A program made the position numbers and the translations under genes. DNA of 64,000 bases from NCBI RefSeq assembly GCF_013401435.1, contig NZ_JACBGN010000007.1, positions 1-64,000 on the forward strand, given 5' to 3'. The notes beneath the pieces are model-generated. The model did no database searches and was not told the origin of the DNA. It worked only from the letters and a program-made list of their open reading frames with translations. This document shows positions 44,188-52,351 of the stretch, piece by piece (the first letter of the stretch is position 1; every line of letters begins with the position of its first letter). The DNA is from Streptomyces sp. BR123. Its GTDB lineage: Bacteria > Actinomycetota > Actinomycetes > Streptomycetales > Streptomycetaceae.

Positions 44188-44463
44188 TCAGGTGTGGATG
44201 CGGCTGTTGGGGCCGTCCTGGTCATCGGCGGTGTCGTCGTTGAACCAGTAGTCTCCGGCGGCGAGGTAGCGGAAGGAGTGGGTGCTGCCCTTGGGGAGTT
44301 CCACGGTGACAGCCCGGTTGCCGTCCTTGCGCGGGGTGAGGGCATGAACGCCGGGACGCCAGTCGTTGAAGTCCCCGACCACGCTCACTTCGGCCGCTGG
44401 AGTGTCGGAGGGCAGGACGAAGGTGACCTTGGCGGAGTTCTTGCACACGGCGCGTTCCAGCAC
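44188..44463 (-). CDS. free-standing isoamylase-early-set/CBM48-like protein
   Basis: The 91-residue protein has the carbohydrate-binding beta-sandwich pattern: KVTFVLPSDTPAAEVSVVGD, FNDWRPGVHALTPRKDGNRA, then VELPKGSTHSFRYLAAGDYW. The FNDW phrase is a hallmark of CBM48/AMPK-type glycogen-binding modules. No catalytic domain is attached. GTG start with GGAG 8 nt upstream. It may bind glycogen or trehalose-type polymers or simply serve as a scaffold; unknown. Confidence 0.75.
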   Translation of the reverse strand: MLERAVCKNSAKVTFVLPSDTPAAEVSVVGDFNDWRPGVHALTPRKDGNRAVTVELPKGSTHSFRYLAAGDYWFNDDTADDQDGPNSRIHT

Positions 44464-44668
44464 GGTAGGGCTCCTGACGGGCAGGGTGAGCGGGGATACG
44501 GGACCATCCTCGACTCCGGGCGTCGGCTGGGCGCGCTGACGTCGCCGTACCAGCCGACGGGTCACCCACCCGCCGCACCGGGCACGCCCTGAGGTATCCC
44601 CGCGTGTGACAGTCCCGGGTGGGAAGACCGGATGACGGGTTGCTGTCGCGCCGGCCCCCCGCAGCGCT

Positions 44669-45073
44669 CTGGGTCAGACCTTTGACGACGATGCCTTCGA
44701 CTCCGGGCACCCCGGTCCACGAGTCCGGCCACTCCTGGGCAACTTGATGGTCGGTGGTCATGGGGCACAGCGTCCACGGCGGCGCCAGCGCGTGCTCGGT
44801 GAAAAGTCCCTTCAGGGCGGTGCGGCGCTGCTGGTAGGGCTCGGCGAGCAGTTCCCGGCCGTCCTGCTGGAGGATGTCGGAGGTGATGAAGGGGCGGGGA
44901 AGGCGGCCGTGAGCCGAACGGCCGTGGGGTCGGCGGTGACTGCGCGGGTCCGGAGTTTGTCGAGCCCGCCGAGGCGTCCGGACCGGCATAAGGTGGAAGT
45001 GGGCTTGCTGCCGTTTCAGGGCGTGCGCATCCAATCGGGCCAGCTCCCCGAAAGCCGGGCGGGCGCGCATCAA
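44669..45073 (-). pseudogene. ATP-dependent DNA ligase remnant
   Basis: Leftward, ILQQDGRELLAEPYQQRRTA then LKGLFTEHALAPPWTLCPMT and WTGVPGVEGIVVKGLTQ match the middle of ATP-dependent (LigD-type) ligases. GVEGIVVK corresponds to nucleotidyltransferase motif IV. The upstream part is scrambled (RPAFGELARLDAHALKRQQA) and the C-terminus is lost. Inactive. Confidence 0.6.
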
Positions 45074-45102
45074 GCCGGCCGGTCACGGCGAGGTGAGACG
45101 GC

Positions 45103-45351
45103 ATGGAATGGGAGTTCGGCATCACCGTGCGGCGCTACGGTCCCGCCGTGCACGTAACACTGGCCGGTGAACTCGATCTGGACAGCAGATCCGCCCTCGA
45201 CGACCTGCACGCGGCCTGCGGCGAGGGCATCGACGTGCTCCTGTGCGACATGTGCCACCTGACGTTCATGGACGTCACCGGCCTGCACCGGCTCATCGAC
45301 CTCGCCCGTAGCGCCGACGAGCGAGGAATCACGTTCTTCGCCTACAACTGA
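45103..45351 (+). CDS. STAS-domain protein, probably truncated by a premature stop
   Basis: The 82-residue protein starts MEWEFGITVRRYGPAVHVTL, then AGELDLDSRSALDDLHAACG and CDMCHLTFMDVTGLHRLID, a STAS domain with the phosphosite strand. It stops at FFAYN-TGA. The same frame continues without a further stop as QRQPHRLLDLIDSLYPPEGA, which looks like the expected C-terminal helix if the TGA were TGG. The product may therefore lack its last helix. Confidence 0.7.
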   Translation: MEWEFGITVRRYGPAVHVTLAGELDLDSRSALDDLHAACGEGIDVLLCDMCHLTFMDVTGLHRLIDLARSADERGITFFAYN

Positions 45352-45706
45352 CAGCGACAGCCCCACAGGCTCCTGGACCTCATCGACAGCCTCTACCCAC
45401 CCGAAGGGGCCGGAAAGCCCTGCTCTGGCCCCGCCCCCGCCTGCTGCGCCGCACACTGCAGGATGCTGCAGCATCCCACCGCGCCACCGGCGCCGAGCCG
45501 GCCCATGGGGCGCCGTCCCGGCGAAAGCTGTGATCGGCAGCGGGAGGCAAGGCAGGTGTGGCCAGGCCGGGTGTTTTCCGCGAAGCCGGCGATCCGGTCG
45601 GGCCCGGGGCGGTTGGGCGGCACGAAATGAGCCGGAGTTCCTGCAGCCTTCCTCTGCATCACCGGCGGTATCTTCAGCCCCTGGCCACGAGCGAAGTGGG
45701 GTGTGC
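45352..45706. other. gap with lost STAS tail
   Basis: The first ~60 nt are the in-frame continuation of the truncated STAS gene. The remainder carries no recognised gene and leads to the ADF-like gene. Confidence 0.4.
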
Positions 45707-46108
45707 GTGAGCAGCCTGATCGGCTTTTCGGAGGGGTGCCTTGATGCCTTCCGCCACCTGAGGGAGACGCGGGAGATCAATACCGTGATCCTCCAGTACA
45801 TCGACACCCTCGAGGTCCTGGTGGCGGAGGTGGAGGGCAATCTGACCCATGACGAGCTCATTCAGGCCCTGCCCGAGGACAAGCCACGTCTGGTCATCCA
45901 CGAGCTGTCCTTCGCCACCCGGGAAGGCAAGCGCAGGAACGAACAGCTGCTGGTCTTCTGGATGCCGCCCGGTGGCAGCGGACAGGAAGAGGCCTACACA
46001 GCCCTCTACACCGTCCTGAAGGGGTACCTCGCCGACGTTCACGTTCGCCTCACGGCCAGGCGGGCAGATGAGCTGGACTACCACAGGCTCGTTGCCCTGG
46101 CCGGCTGA
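45707..46108 (+). CDS. ADF/cofilin-like (actin-depolymerising factor homology) protein
   Basis: The 133-residue protein has the length and order of eukaryotic ADF/cofilin. It has an N-terminal helix (FSEGCLDAFRHLRE, residues 7-20), a strand pair (INTVILQYIDTLEVLVAEVE), HDELIQALPEDKPRLVIHEL, SFATREGKRRNEQLLVFWMP, the long helix EEAYTALYTVLKGYLADVHV, and a final strand and helix RLTARRADELDYHRLVALAG. The phrases LPED-PR, REGKRRNEQLLVFWMP and DELDYHRL align well with plant and yeast ADF. The actin-contacting KMxYASSK stretch is not conserved (EAYTALYTVLK). GTG at 45707 is preferred (AGTGGGG upstream). Its bacterial role is unknown; it could bind a filament protein or be exported toward a host. 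Confidence 0.7.
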   Translation: MSSLIGFSEGCLDAFRHLRETREINTVILQYIDTLEVLVAEVEGNLTHDELIQALPEDKPRLVIHELSFATREGKRRNEQLLVFWMPPGGSGQEEAYTALYTVLKGYLADVHVRLTARRADELDYHRLVALAG

Positions 46109-46421
46109 CGAGACTCCGGCCGCGCGGGCCAGGTGTTCTGGCCAGAACGAAACTCGGCAACATGGGGTTGTCCTGTCGGCACTTAAGAGGTCGCTGGTTG
46201 AGCCGCGCGTTCGCTCGGGGTAGAGCTGGTTCATGCTGCCCTCGGGTAGGTAGCGGCGAGGGAAGGGGATCCTTCCTGGACGCCCTGGCCGGCGTGGGCT
46301 CACGTGCTCAGGCGAGCCGCACTGGCGCGGCGCTCGGACCCCGGTCAGGCCCTCGTTCCTTGTGCCGCTGCCACGCCGGTCGGCCCGTCGCCCACGGCCA
46401 CTGTGTCCGTTGCGCGGGCTG
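46109..46421. other. about 310 bp without a gene
   Basis: No supported frame on either strand between the ADF-like gene and the propeller remnant. Confidence 0.4.
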
Positions 46422-46775
46422 TCGAGGGGTGTCGATGACCGAGAGGGTGTCCGAGTCGAAGTTGCTGACGTAGACCGGGGAGCCGCCCGGGCTGACAGCG
46501 AGGCTGCTGGGGCCATCTCCCACGGCGACGGTGTCGGTGACGGCACGGCCGCGGGTGCTGATCACGGACACGTTGTCGGACCCGATGTTGGCGACGTAGA
46601 CCTGGCGGCCATCCGGTCGCACCCGATTCCAGCAGGCTGGTCCCCGACTGGGATGCGGTCCGATTTTCCGCGCCGTCCTGAACGTCGCCCCACCGACACG
46701 TCGTCCGAGGTCAGGGCGGAGACGTACAGGCGACGGCCGTCGGGGGGTGAGCACCAGAGCGGTCGGTCCGCTGCC
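46422..46775 (-). pseudogene. YVTN-type beta-propeller remnant
   Basis: Leftward, PDGRQVYVANIGSDNVSVIS then TVAVGDGPSSLAVSPGGSPV and YVSNFDSDTLSVIDTP show two propeller blades of the YVTN family. An earlier blade (PDGRRLYVSALTSDDVSV) lies in another frame. The gene is broken by shifts and truncated. A second, also broken, gene of this family lies at 56743. Confidence 0.6.
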
Positions 46776-47266
46776 GACGGGCGCAATACGCGCCGCTCGG
46801 CTGAGGGCTACTCGTTCGCATGGGCAGCCCAGCGGACCCATGCGTCCAGAGTGTGGCGAGTATCACCGCGCTCGCGTGGCGGCTCTCCAGACGCTCGGTG
46901 TATGCGGGGAGCCGGTGCTGCGAGCCTGTTGACCATGAAAGATCTCCCGCGGCCAGCCGCGCGAGTTCGCCGACGGTGGTCTTCGAATTGCCGGAGGCAG
47001 GCGCGGAAGCCTTCGTCCGGGCCGGATCGGTGCCGCTCGTCCGAGGCCAGGTCGTCGCCGACGAGTCCCGCCCTGATGCATTCGGCCGCCGATCGGTCAC
47101 GCTCCAGCCTGTCCGGCTGCGGGCACGTGCGTCTGGGGGGCCATTTGGGAAAGGAGCGGCTGCGGCCCGGGTGGGTCGCGAGCCGCGGCACCACGTGCAG
47201 CGTCCGGCATCGCAGCACCCGCGCCGTGCCCCTTCTCGGCGCACGGCCCGCCCGCGACCGGTCCGG
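46776..47266. other. about 490 bp without a confident gene
   Basis: Long antisense frames exist, including one of 136 codons leftward (46808-47218), but none shows a family pattern. Treated as non-coding or decayed. Confidence 0.3.
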
Positions 47267-47380
47267 CTACCAGGTGGTGATGATCTTTTCGTGTCCGTTG
47301 CATGCGCTGCATGAGTAGCCCACGTAGGTCCCGTTGTGTACCCAGCCGTTCACCCGGCCTGTGGGGGAAGCGGTGAAACG
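47267..47380 (-). pseudogene. zinc-ribbon-like C-terminal fragment
   Basis: The last 37 codons before the stop read RVNGWVHNGTYVGYSCSACN then GHEKIITTW. The CSAC pair and the conserved tail look like a small Streptomyces zinc-ribbon protein whose N-terminal CxxC half is missing. Confidence 0.4.
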
Positions 47381-47525
47381 CCGTCCCGCGCCGCCGAACG
47401 AACCCCTACCGGCACGGCGCGACGGGGTTCGATGCCTCGTCGTGTGGGCGAGGTTGATGGCTGAAACCTGGGGCAGGCGCACTCCGGGCGGGGACTTTTG
47501 ATCCTTCGATTGACCAGGAGGAGCC

Positions 47526-48263
47526 TTGAGTGACTTCCAGGAATCGAGCCGCCGGCAGGACAGCAGCGCGGCGGCGGTAGCGCAGACGGCGCAGGACAAG
47601 GCGAGCGAGGGCGCCGCTCTCGTCGGAGGCAAGGCCGCCGAGGTAGGCGGAACGGCGAAAGAGCAGGCGGCCAACGTCGTCGGCGAGGCCACCTCCCAGG
47701 CCCGCAATCTGGCCAGCGACCTGCGCGATCAGCTCCAGGGGCAGGCACAGGCCCAGACTCAAAGCCTGGCGGAGAACGTGCGCCGGCTCGCGCAGGAGCT
47801 GAAGGAGATGAGCGAGAGCGGCAAGCCCGACTCCACCATGGCCGGTGTAGCGCGGAAGATGGCCGACGGCGGCAACCAGGCCGCCGACCGGATCGAGCAG
47901 CGCGGGCCCGGGGGGCTGGTCAGCGACCTGCAGAACTTCGCCCGCCGCCGCCCGGGCACCTTCCTGGCGGGCGCGGCCATTGCCGGGTTCCTCATCGGGC
48001 GGGCCGAGAAGGGGGTAATCGCGGCCGCCTCCGCCGACACCGGTACGGGCGAAGGCAGCGGTCCGGCGGCTGGTGCAGGTGACCGGACTGATGGAGGCGT
48101 TCCTCCGGTCCAACCGGCTGGCATACCGGCCGGTTACGACGACCTGACCGACACCTACGGCCAGTCGCAGCCCCCGCACGTGGTCCCAACACCGTCCTCC
48201 CACCCGCCGGCCGGCGGTGCGCAGCCGTACGGCGGTTCGTCGCGGCAGGCGGAAGGGATGTGA
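47526..48263 (+). CDS. alanine-rich amphipathic protein with one membrane segment
   Basis: The 245-residue protein starts with TTG after AGGAGGAGCC (MSDFQESSRRQDSSAAAVAQ). Residues 20-120 are long Ala/Gln/Glu-rich helices with LEA/apolipoprotein-like periodicity (AAEVGGTAKEQAANVVGEAT). A hydrophobic glycine-rich segment TFLAGAAIAGFLIG precedes a disordered Pro/Gly tail. Overlaps the next gene by four bases. With the two following genes it forms a set seen in Streptomyces that I infer is envelope-stress related. Confidence 0.65.
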   Translation: MSDFQESSRRQDSSAAAVAQTAQDKASEGAALVGGKAAEVGGTAKEQAANVVGEATSQARNLASDLRDQLQGQAQAQTQSLAENVRRLAQELKEMSESGKPDSTMAGVARKMADGGNQAADRIEQRGPGGLVSDLQNFARRRPGTFLAGAAIAGFLIGRAEKGVIAAASADTGTGEGSGPAAGAGDRTDGGVPPVQPAGIPAGYDDLTDTYGQSQPPHVVPTPSSHPPAGGAQPYGGSSRQAEGM

Positions 48264-48700
48264 CCGTGGCCACCGCATATCAGGAACGACCGATGCGCCC
48301 CGCCCCGCCTCACCGTCAGGTTGCCGAGCCGTCGATCGGTGATCTGGTCGAGGCGATCGGCCAAGACGTATCCGGACTGGTCCGCACCGAGATCGAACTG
48401 GCGAAGGCCGAGCTCACGCAGGAGTTCGCCAAAGCCGGCAAAGCGGGCGGGATGCTCGGCGGCGCCGGCTACGCCGGCCACATGGTGATGCTGTTCGGCA
48501 GCCTCACGGCTGTCTTCGCGATGGCCAACGTGATCAACATTGCGTGGGCCGCGCTGATCGTCACCGCCCTGTGGGCCGCCGTCGGCGCGGCGCTCTACGT
48601 GAGCGGACGTGCAGGCTGGCGCAACGTCCACCTCAAGCCCGAACAGACCGTGGAGTCGCTGAAGGAGGATGCGCGATGGGCCCGACACCCGACGAGCTGA
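48260..48700 (+). CDS. phage-holin-family (DUF1469-type) membrane protein
   Basis: The 146-residue protein has an N-terminal amphipathic stretch (SIGDLVEAIGQDVSGLVRTE, then IELAKAELTQEFAKAGKAGG) and two membrane helices. The tail KPEQTVESLKEDARWA is the hallmark ending of Actino_holin-type proteins. GTG start overlaps the upstream stop and the next gene starts inside it, so translation is coupled. Confidence 0.8.
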   Translation: MTVATAYQERPMRPAPPHRQVAEPSIGDLVEAIGQDVSGLVRTEIELAKAELTQEFAKAGKAGGMLGGAGYAGHMVMLFGSLTAVFAMANVINIAWAALIVTALWAAVGAALYVSGRAGWRNVHLKPEQTVESLKEDARWARHPTS

Positions 48701-49341
48701 GGATCGACGCGGAGTACCGGCGTGAGCATCTGGCGCGTAACGTCGACGCCCTCGCGGACAGGATGAGCCCCCGCAGGATGGCGCAGCGCAAGGCCGCTTC
48801 GGTGCGCCACCGGGTCAGCGGAGTGAGGGAGCGTGTGATGGGCACGGCACAGAGCACGGCGCACGGGGCCTCCGAAGGCCTGAGCCAGGCCGCCGGCACC
48901 ATCACGGAGACCGCGAAGGACGTCAGCGGGACGGTGAGCGAGACCCTCCAGCAGGCGCCTTCGCAGGTGAAGCGGCAGACCCAGGGAAGCCCGCTGGGCG
49001 CGGGGCTGATCGCCTTCGGCGCCGGCATGCTCACTGCCGCGCTCCTGCCGACCACCGAGGCCGAGGAACGTGCCGGACGGCAAATGAGGGAGCACTCCGA
49101 AGAACTGCTGGAACCGGTCAAGCAGACGGTCGTCGAAGCAGCCCAGGAGGTGAAGGAGGAGATGAGGGAGCCCGCGGCACAGGCCGTGGAGGCGGTGAAG
49201 AGCACCGCCCAGGAGGCAGCGGAGACCACCAAGGACCACGCCCAGAGCGCCGGCCAGGAGACAGCGCAGGGCCTGCGCCAGGTGGGCCAGGACGCTGCCG
49301 AAGAAGTGCGCCCCACCCCCGGCACCTCCGGTTCTGCTTGA
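48676..49341 (+). CDS. DUF3618-type protein
   Basis: The 221-residue protein starts MGPTPDELRIDAEYRREHLA then RNVDALADRMSPRRMAQRKA, the DUF3618 signature. A single hydrophobic segment (GAGLIAFGAGMLTAALLP) sits mid-protein, followed by a long coiled, charged tail. Commonly paired with holin-like genes as here; the function is not established. Starts within the upstream gene. Confidence 0.78.
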   Translation: MGPTPDELRIDAEYRREHLARNVDALADRMSPRRMAQRKAASVRHRVSGVRERVMGTAQSTAHGASEGLSQAAGTITETAKDVSGTVSETLQQAPSQVKRQTQGSPLGAGLIAFGAGMLTAALLPTTEAEERAGRQMREHSEELLEPVKQTVVEAAQEVKEEMREPAAQAVEAVKSTAQEAAETTKDHAQSAGQETAQGLRQVGQDAAEEVRPTPGTSGSA

Positions 49342-49524
49342 GCCCCACCCTATAGATGGGGACTTCTGAGAACGGTGCGGGCTCGCGGCATTCCCGCGGG
49401 CCCGCGCTCGCGCGTCGGTTGAACGGGTGCCCCGAAGACGTCAGTCCGCTCAGCCGAGGCAAAACAAGGGGAGGGGCCCGCCGGCCGAGCGGACGTCCCC
49501 CAATGGGTTCTTCCCCGACCGGTG

Positions 49525-49645
49525 TCAGCGGTCGCGCATGTCGCCGTCTGTGTCGGCTTCGACCTTCTCCTTGCGGACCTCGCCGGTGACCGCTTCCTCG
49601 ACGGTCTGCTCCTTGGTGGTCAGGCGGACGCGTTCCAATCTCGCC
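49525..49645 (-). pseudogene. DUF2382-domain C-terminal remnant
   Basis: Leftward codons RLERVRLTTKEQTVEEAVTG then EVRKEKVEADTDGDMRDR and stop match the end of DUF2382 proteins. Nothing upstream continues the domain. Confidence 0.5.
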
Positions 49646-49749
49646 TACCTTCCTACTGTGTGGGCAACGCGCTTGTGTGGGCAGCGCGCTCAGGCCGCCC
49701 GGCCTCCGGTCGGTGCATGGGAGTGGGTGTGGGTGGAAAGCCGCCATGT

Positions 49750-50790
49750 ATGACAGGTACGCCGAAACCAGAGGACGGCGAGGACCGCGAGCCCGCTGCG
49801 GGCGGGACTGGCAGCGTGGGTCCCGATGAGCGGGTTGAGGAGCGGGCGCCGGATCGGCTTTCGCAGATGCCGAAGCGGTCGTGGACGGCGGTGCTGCGCG
49901 GCACGCTGAAGGAATTCAAGGACGACGAGCTGGCCGACCGGGCCGCTGCCTTGACGTACTACGGCGTGCTGGCGCTCTTTCCGGCCCTCCTGGTGATGGT
50001 GTCGCTGCTGGGCATCGCCGGCGAGTCGGCGACGAAGCAGGTGCTGGACAATGTGCACAAGCTGACACCCGGCTCCGCGCGTGACGTGATCAGCAACGCG
50101 GTGCAGCAGCTCCAGGGCACCAGCAGTGTCGGCTCGATCCTGGCCCTCGTCGGCCTGGCGGTTGCGATCTGGTCCGCCTCGGGCTACGTGGCCGCCTTCA
50201 TCCGTACCTCGAACGCCGTCTACGACATGCCCGAGGGCCGGCCGGCCTGGAAGGTACTACCGCTACGGCTGGCGCTGACGATCACGCTGATGATCCTCGC
50301 GGTGGTCAGTGCCCTGATCGTGGTGTTCACCGGCGGGCTGGCCCGGCAGGCGGGCGCCGCCCTTGGCGTCGGTGACACGGCGCTGGCCGTGTGGTCGATC
50401 GCGAAGTGGCCGGTCCTGGTCCTGCTGGTGACGATCATGATCGCGATCCTCTACTGGGCTGCCCCCAACGCCAAGGGCCGCGGATTCAAGTGGATCACAC
50501 CCGGGAGTCTCCTGGCGCTGGTGATCTGGATGATCGCCTCGGCCGGCTTCGCCTTCTACGTCGCGAACTTCGGCTCGTACAACAAGACGTACGGCACTCT
50601 CGCGGGCGTCATCATCTTCTTGATCTGGTTGTGGATCACGAACCTGGCGATCCTCCTGGGCCTGGAGTTCGACGCCGAAATGGTCCGACAGCGCGCCATC
50701 GCTGGCGGACACCCTGAAGACGAGGAGCCCTACGTCGAGCCCCGGGACACTCGGAAGTGGAGTGATGAAGACCGCCGCCGCATGGAGTGA
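49750..50790 (+). CDS. YihY/BrkB-family inner membrane protein
   Basis: The 346-residue protein has an acidic N-terminus, then KEFKDDELADRAAALTYYGV, LALFPALLVMVSLLGIAG and five further hydrophobic segments. WAAPNAKGRGFKWITPGSLL continues A-LVIWMIASAGFAFYV, and WITNLAILLGLEFDAEMVRQ completes the YihY signature. The role of the family is unclear. The start MTGTPKPEDG is preferred over an earlier ATG because upstream codons look non-coding. Confidence 0.85.
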   Translation: MTGTPKPEDGEDREPAAGGTGSVGPDERVEERAPDRLSQMPKRSWTAVLRGTLKEFKDDELADRAAALTYYGVLALFPALLVMVSLLGIAGESATKQVLDNVHKLTPGSARDVISNAVQQLQGTSSVGSILALVGLAVAIWSASGYVAAFIRTSNAVYDMPEGRPAWKVLPLRLALTITLMILAVVSALIVVFTGGLARQAGAALGVGDTALAVWSIAKWPVLVLLVTIMIAILYWAAPNAKGRGFKWITPGSLLALVIWMIASAGFAFYVANFGSYNKTYGTLAGVIIFLIWLWITNLAILLGLEFDAEMVRQRAIAGGHPEDEEPYVEPRDTRKWSDEDRRRME

Positions 50791-51379
50791 GCCCCGTGTG
50801 GCGCGGCCGCGGGCGGGCAAGCGGCGAAGCATGGAAATCCTGACGTCCCTGCGCAGCGGTGATCATCGGCTCACCAAACGGATGGCCGCGTGGGACTCCG
50901 TCTTGGCCCGCCAGTTGCTGCCGCCGCTGGAAGAAGCGGCCGAGCACACGAAACTGTGGTGGGCGGCCGCCGTGATCATGGCGACGGGCGGGGGCGGGCA
51001 GGGCCGCAAAGCCGCGGCAGCCGGGGTCACGGCCATGGCCGTGGCGGAGCTCCTGTCCAACGGGGTCGCGAAACAGCTCGTCGAGCGTCGCCGACCGCCC
51101 AAGGAGTGGGTCCCACACGACAAGGTCGAGGACCGGCCCGACAGCTCCTCCTTCCCCTCCGGCCACACCGCCGCCGCCGTCGCCTTCACCGCGGCCATCG
51201 CGCCCTCCTGCCCCTGGGCCGGCGCGGCGTGCGCCGTACCGATGGCGCTGGTGGCGATCGAGCGGGTCCACAGCGGCGCGCACTACCCCTCCGACGTCGC
51301 CGCCGGCGCCGCTATCGGCCTGGCCGCAGCCGCCCTGGTCCGGGCGACACCTCGCCTCGTTGTCCGCCACATGGGCTGA
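50765..51379 (+). CDS. PAP2-family phosphatase
   Basis: The 204-residue membrane protein has the three PAP2 signatures: KQLVERRRPP (KX6RP), SSSFPSGHTAAA (PSGH) and ERVHSGAHYPSDVAAG (SX5HXXXD type). It should dephosphorylate a lipid phosphate such as undecaprenyl or phosphatidyl phosphate. Its start overlaps the end of the YihY gene. An internal start at 50831 (MEILTSLRSGD) is also possible. Confidence 0.82.
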   Translation: MKTAAAWSEPRVARPRAGKRRSMEILTSLRSGDHRLTKRMAAWDSVLARQLLPPLEEAAEHTKLWWAAAVIMATGGGGQGRKAAAAGVTAMAVAELLSNGVAKQLVERRRPPKEWVPHDKVEDRPDSSSFPSGHTAAAVAFTAAIAPSCPWAGAACAVPMALVAIERVHSGAHYPSDVAAGAAIGLAAAALVRATPRLVVRHMG

Positions 51380-51436
51380 CCACAAGCCGCTGCGGGGGAC
51401 CAGAAGGTTGCGGGGTAAGCGTGCTTTGACAGAAAC

Positions 51437-51689
51437 GCTTCGGCGTGGGCGGCGGCCTGGTCGGCATCCTCGCCACGCAGGTCTTGGTCGGCGCCGTCGC
51501 AGCCCTCGCCCTGCTCCTGCCGTCTGGGCGTCCGCCTTGATCACCGCCGCCCTGCGGGCAGCCGTAGCCGCCGGGATGGCTGCTGCCGGGAAGAAGCAGA
51601 TCGCCAAGGCCGGCACCCCTGCACCCGAGCAGATCAGCGACCGCGTCAAGGACGACATGGCCGAGATCAAGAAGACAGCACACCGATGA
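51437..51689 (+). pseudogene. second holin-like gene, truncated and frameshifted
   Basis: In one frame GGLVGILATQVLVGAVAALA, then after a shift VWASALITAALRAAVAAGMA, GKKQIAKAGTPAPEQISDRV. This is the second half of an Actino_holin-type protein; the first half is absent. Confidence 0.55.
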
Positions 51690-51868
51690 GTACCCCCTCC
51701 CAGGGCGACAAAGAAGCCGCACCTACTCCCGAGGAGCTGCGCGAACAGGTCGAGCAGTACGGGCCGCCCGCCGACCGCGGCGGACTCGGCTCCGACCGTC
51801 CAGAAGGCGGCGAAGACCACCGAAGACGAGGCGCGGAGCGGGGACCAGGAAACCGAAGGTCCAGGTAG
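51686..51868 (+). pseudogene. DUF3618-like N-terminal fragment
   Basis: ATG overlaps the previous stop (ATGA). MSTPSQGDKEAAPTPEELRE continues QVEQ like a DUF3618 start but then becomes low-complexity and stops after 60 codons. The holin/DUF3618 order repeats that at 48260-49341, so this is a decayed second copy of the pair. Confidence 0.45.
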
Positions 51869-51996
51869 CCACGCACAGGCCCGTTCCGGCGCATACCGGG
51901 CCCCTCGGAATGCTGCACATGTGCGCTCGGGGCACGTGTGCTCGATCCGGCCGCACTGCGGCGCGGCCGCGTAGGAGAGCTATCGGAGGCATGAGG

Positions 51997-52338
51997 TCAG
52001 CGCAGAACCGTGATGCTCATGCCGACTGCGGCTGCCGTGACGGCGACGACGGCCCCAAGCGCCACCGCGACGGTGCGGCGGCGCAGCACGGCGTAGCGGT
52101 GGCCGTATTCGCCGCGTAGTTCGTGGGCGCGATCGATCGCCGCTCGCAGCATCTGCTTGCGCAGGGCGAGGTGGTGGTCGGCGAAGCGGCGGGCGATCTC
52201 GTCCTGTTCGTGGGGGCCGAGCCAGGAGAAGCAGCGGGCGAACGTCTCGCCCGCCGTTGCGGCTTCCTGCAGGGCGGTTTGGCTCATGAGGTAGCCCTCC
52301 AGCCGGGCGAGGCCGGCCGTGGTCTCCTTCCGGTCCAT
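51997..52338 (-). CDS. small membrane protein downstream of ctaD
   Basis: The 113-residue protein starts MDRKETTAGLARLEGYLMSQ, with a helical charged middle (RCFSWLGPHEQDEIARRFAD) and one C-terminal membrane helix (VAVALGAVVAVTAAAVGMSI). It begins 13 nt after the ctaD stop, so both are on one transcript. Possibly an assembly or accessory factor for the oxidase, inferred only from position. Confidence 0.65.
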   Translation of the reverse strand: MDRKETTAGLARLEGYLMSQTALQEAATAGETFARCFSWLGPHEQDEIARRFADHHLALRKQMLRAAIDRAHELRGEYGHRYAVLRRRTVAVALGAVVAVTAAAVGMSITVLR

Positions 52339-52351
52339 GGGCGCGCGCCGC

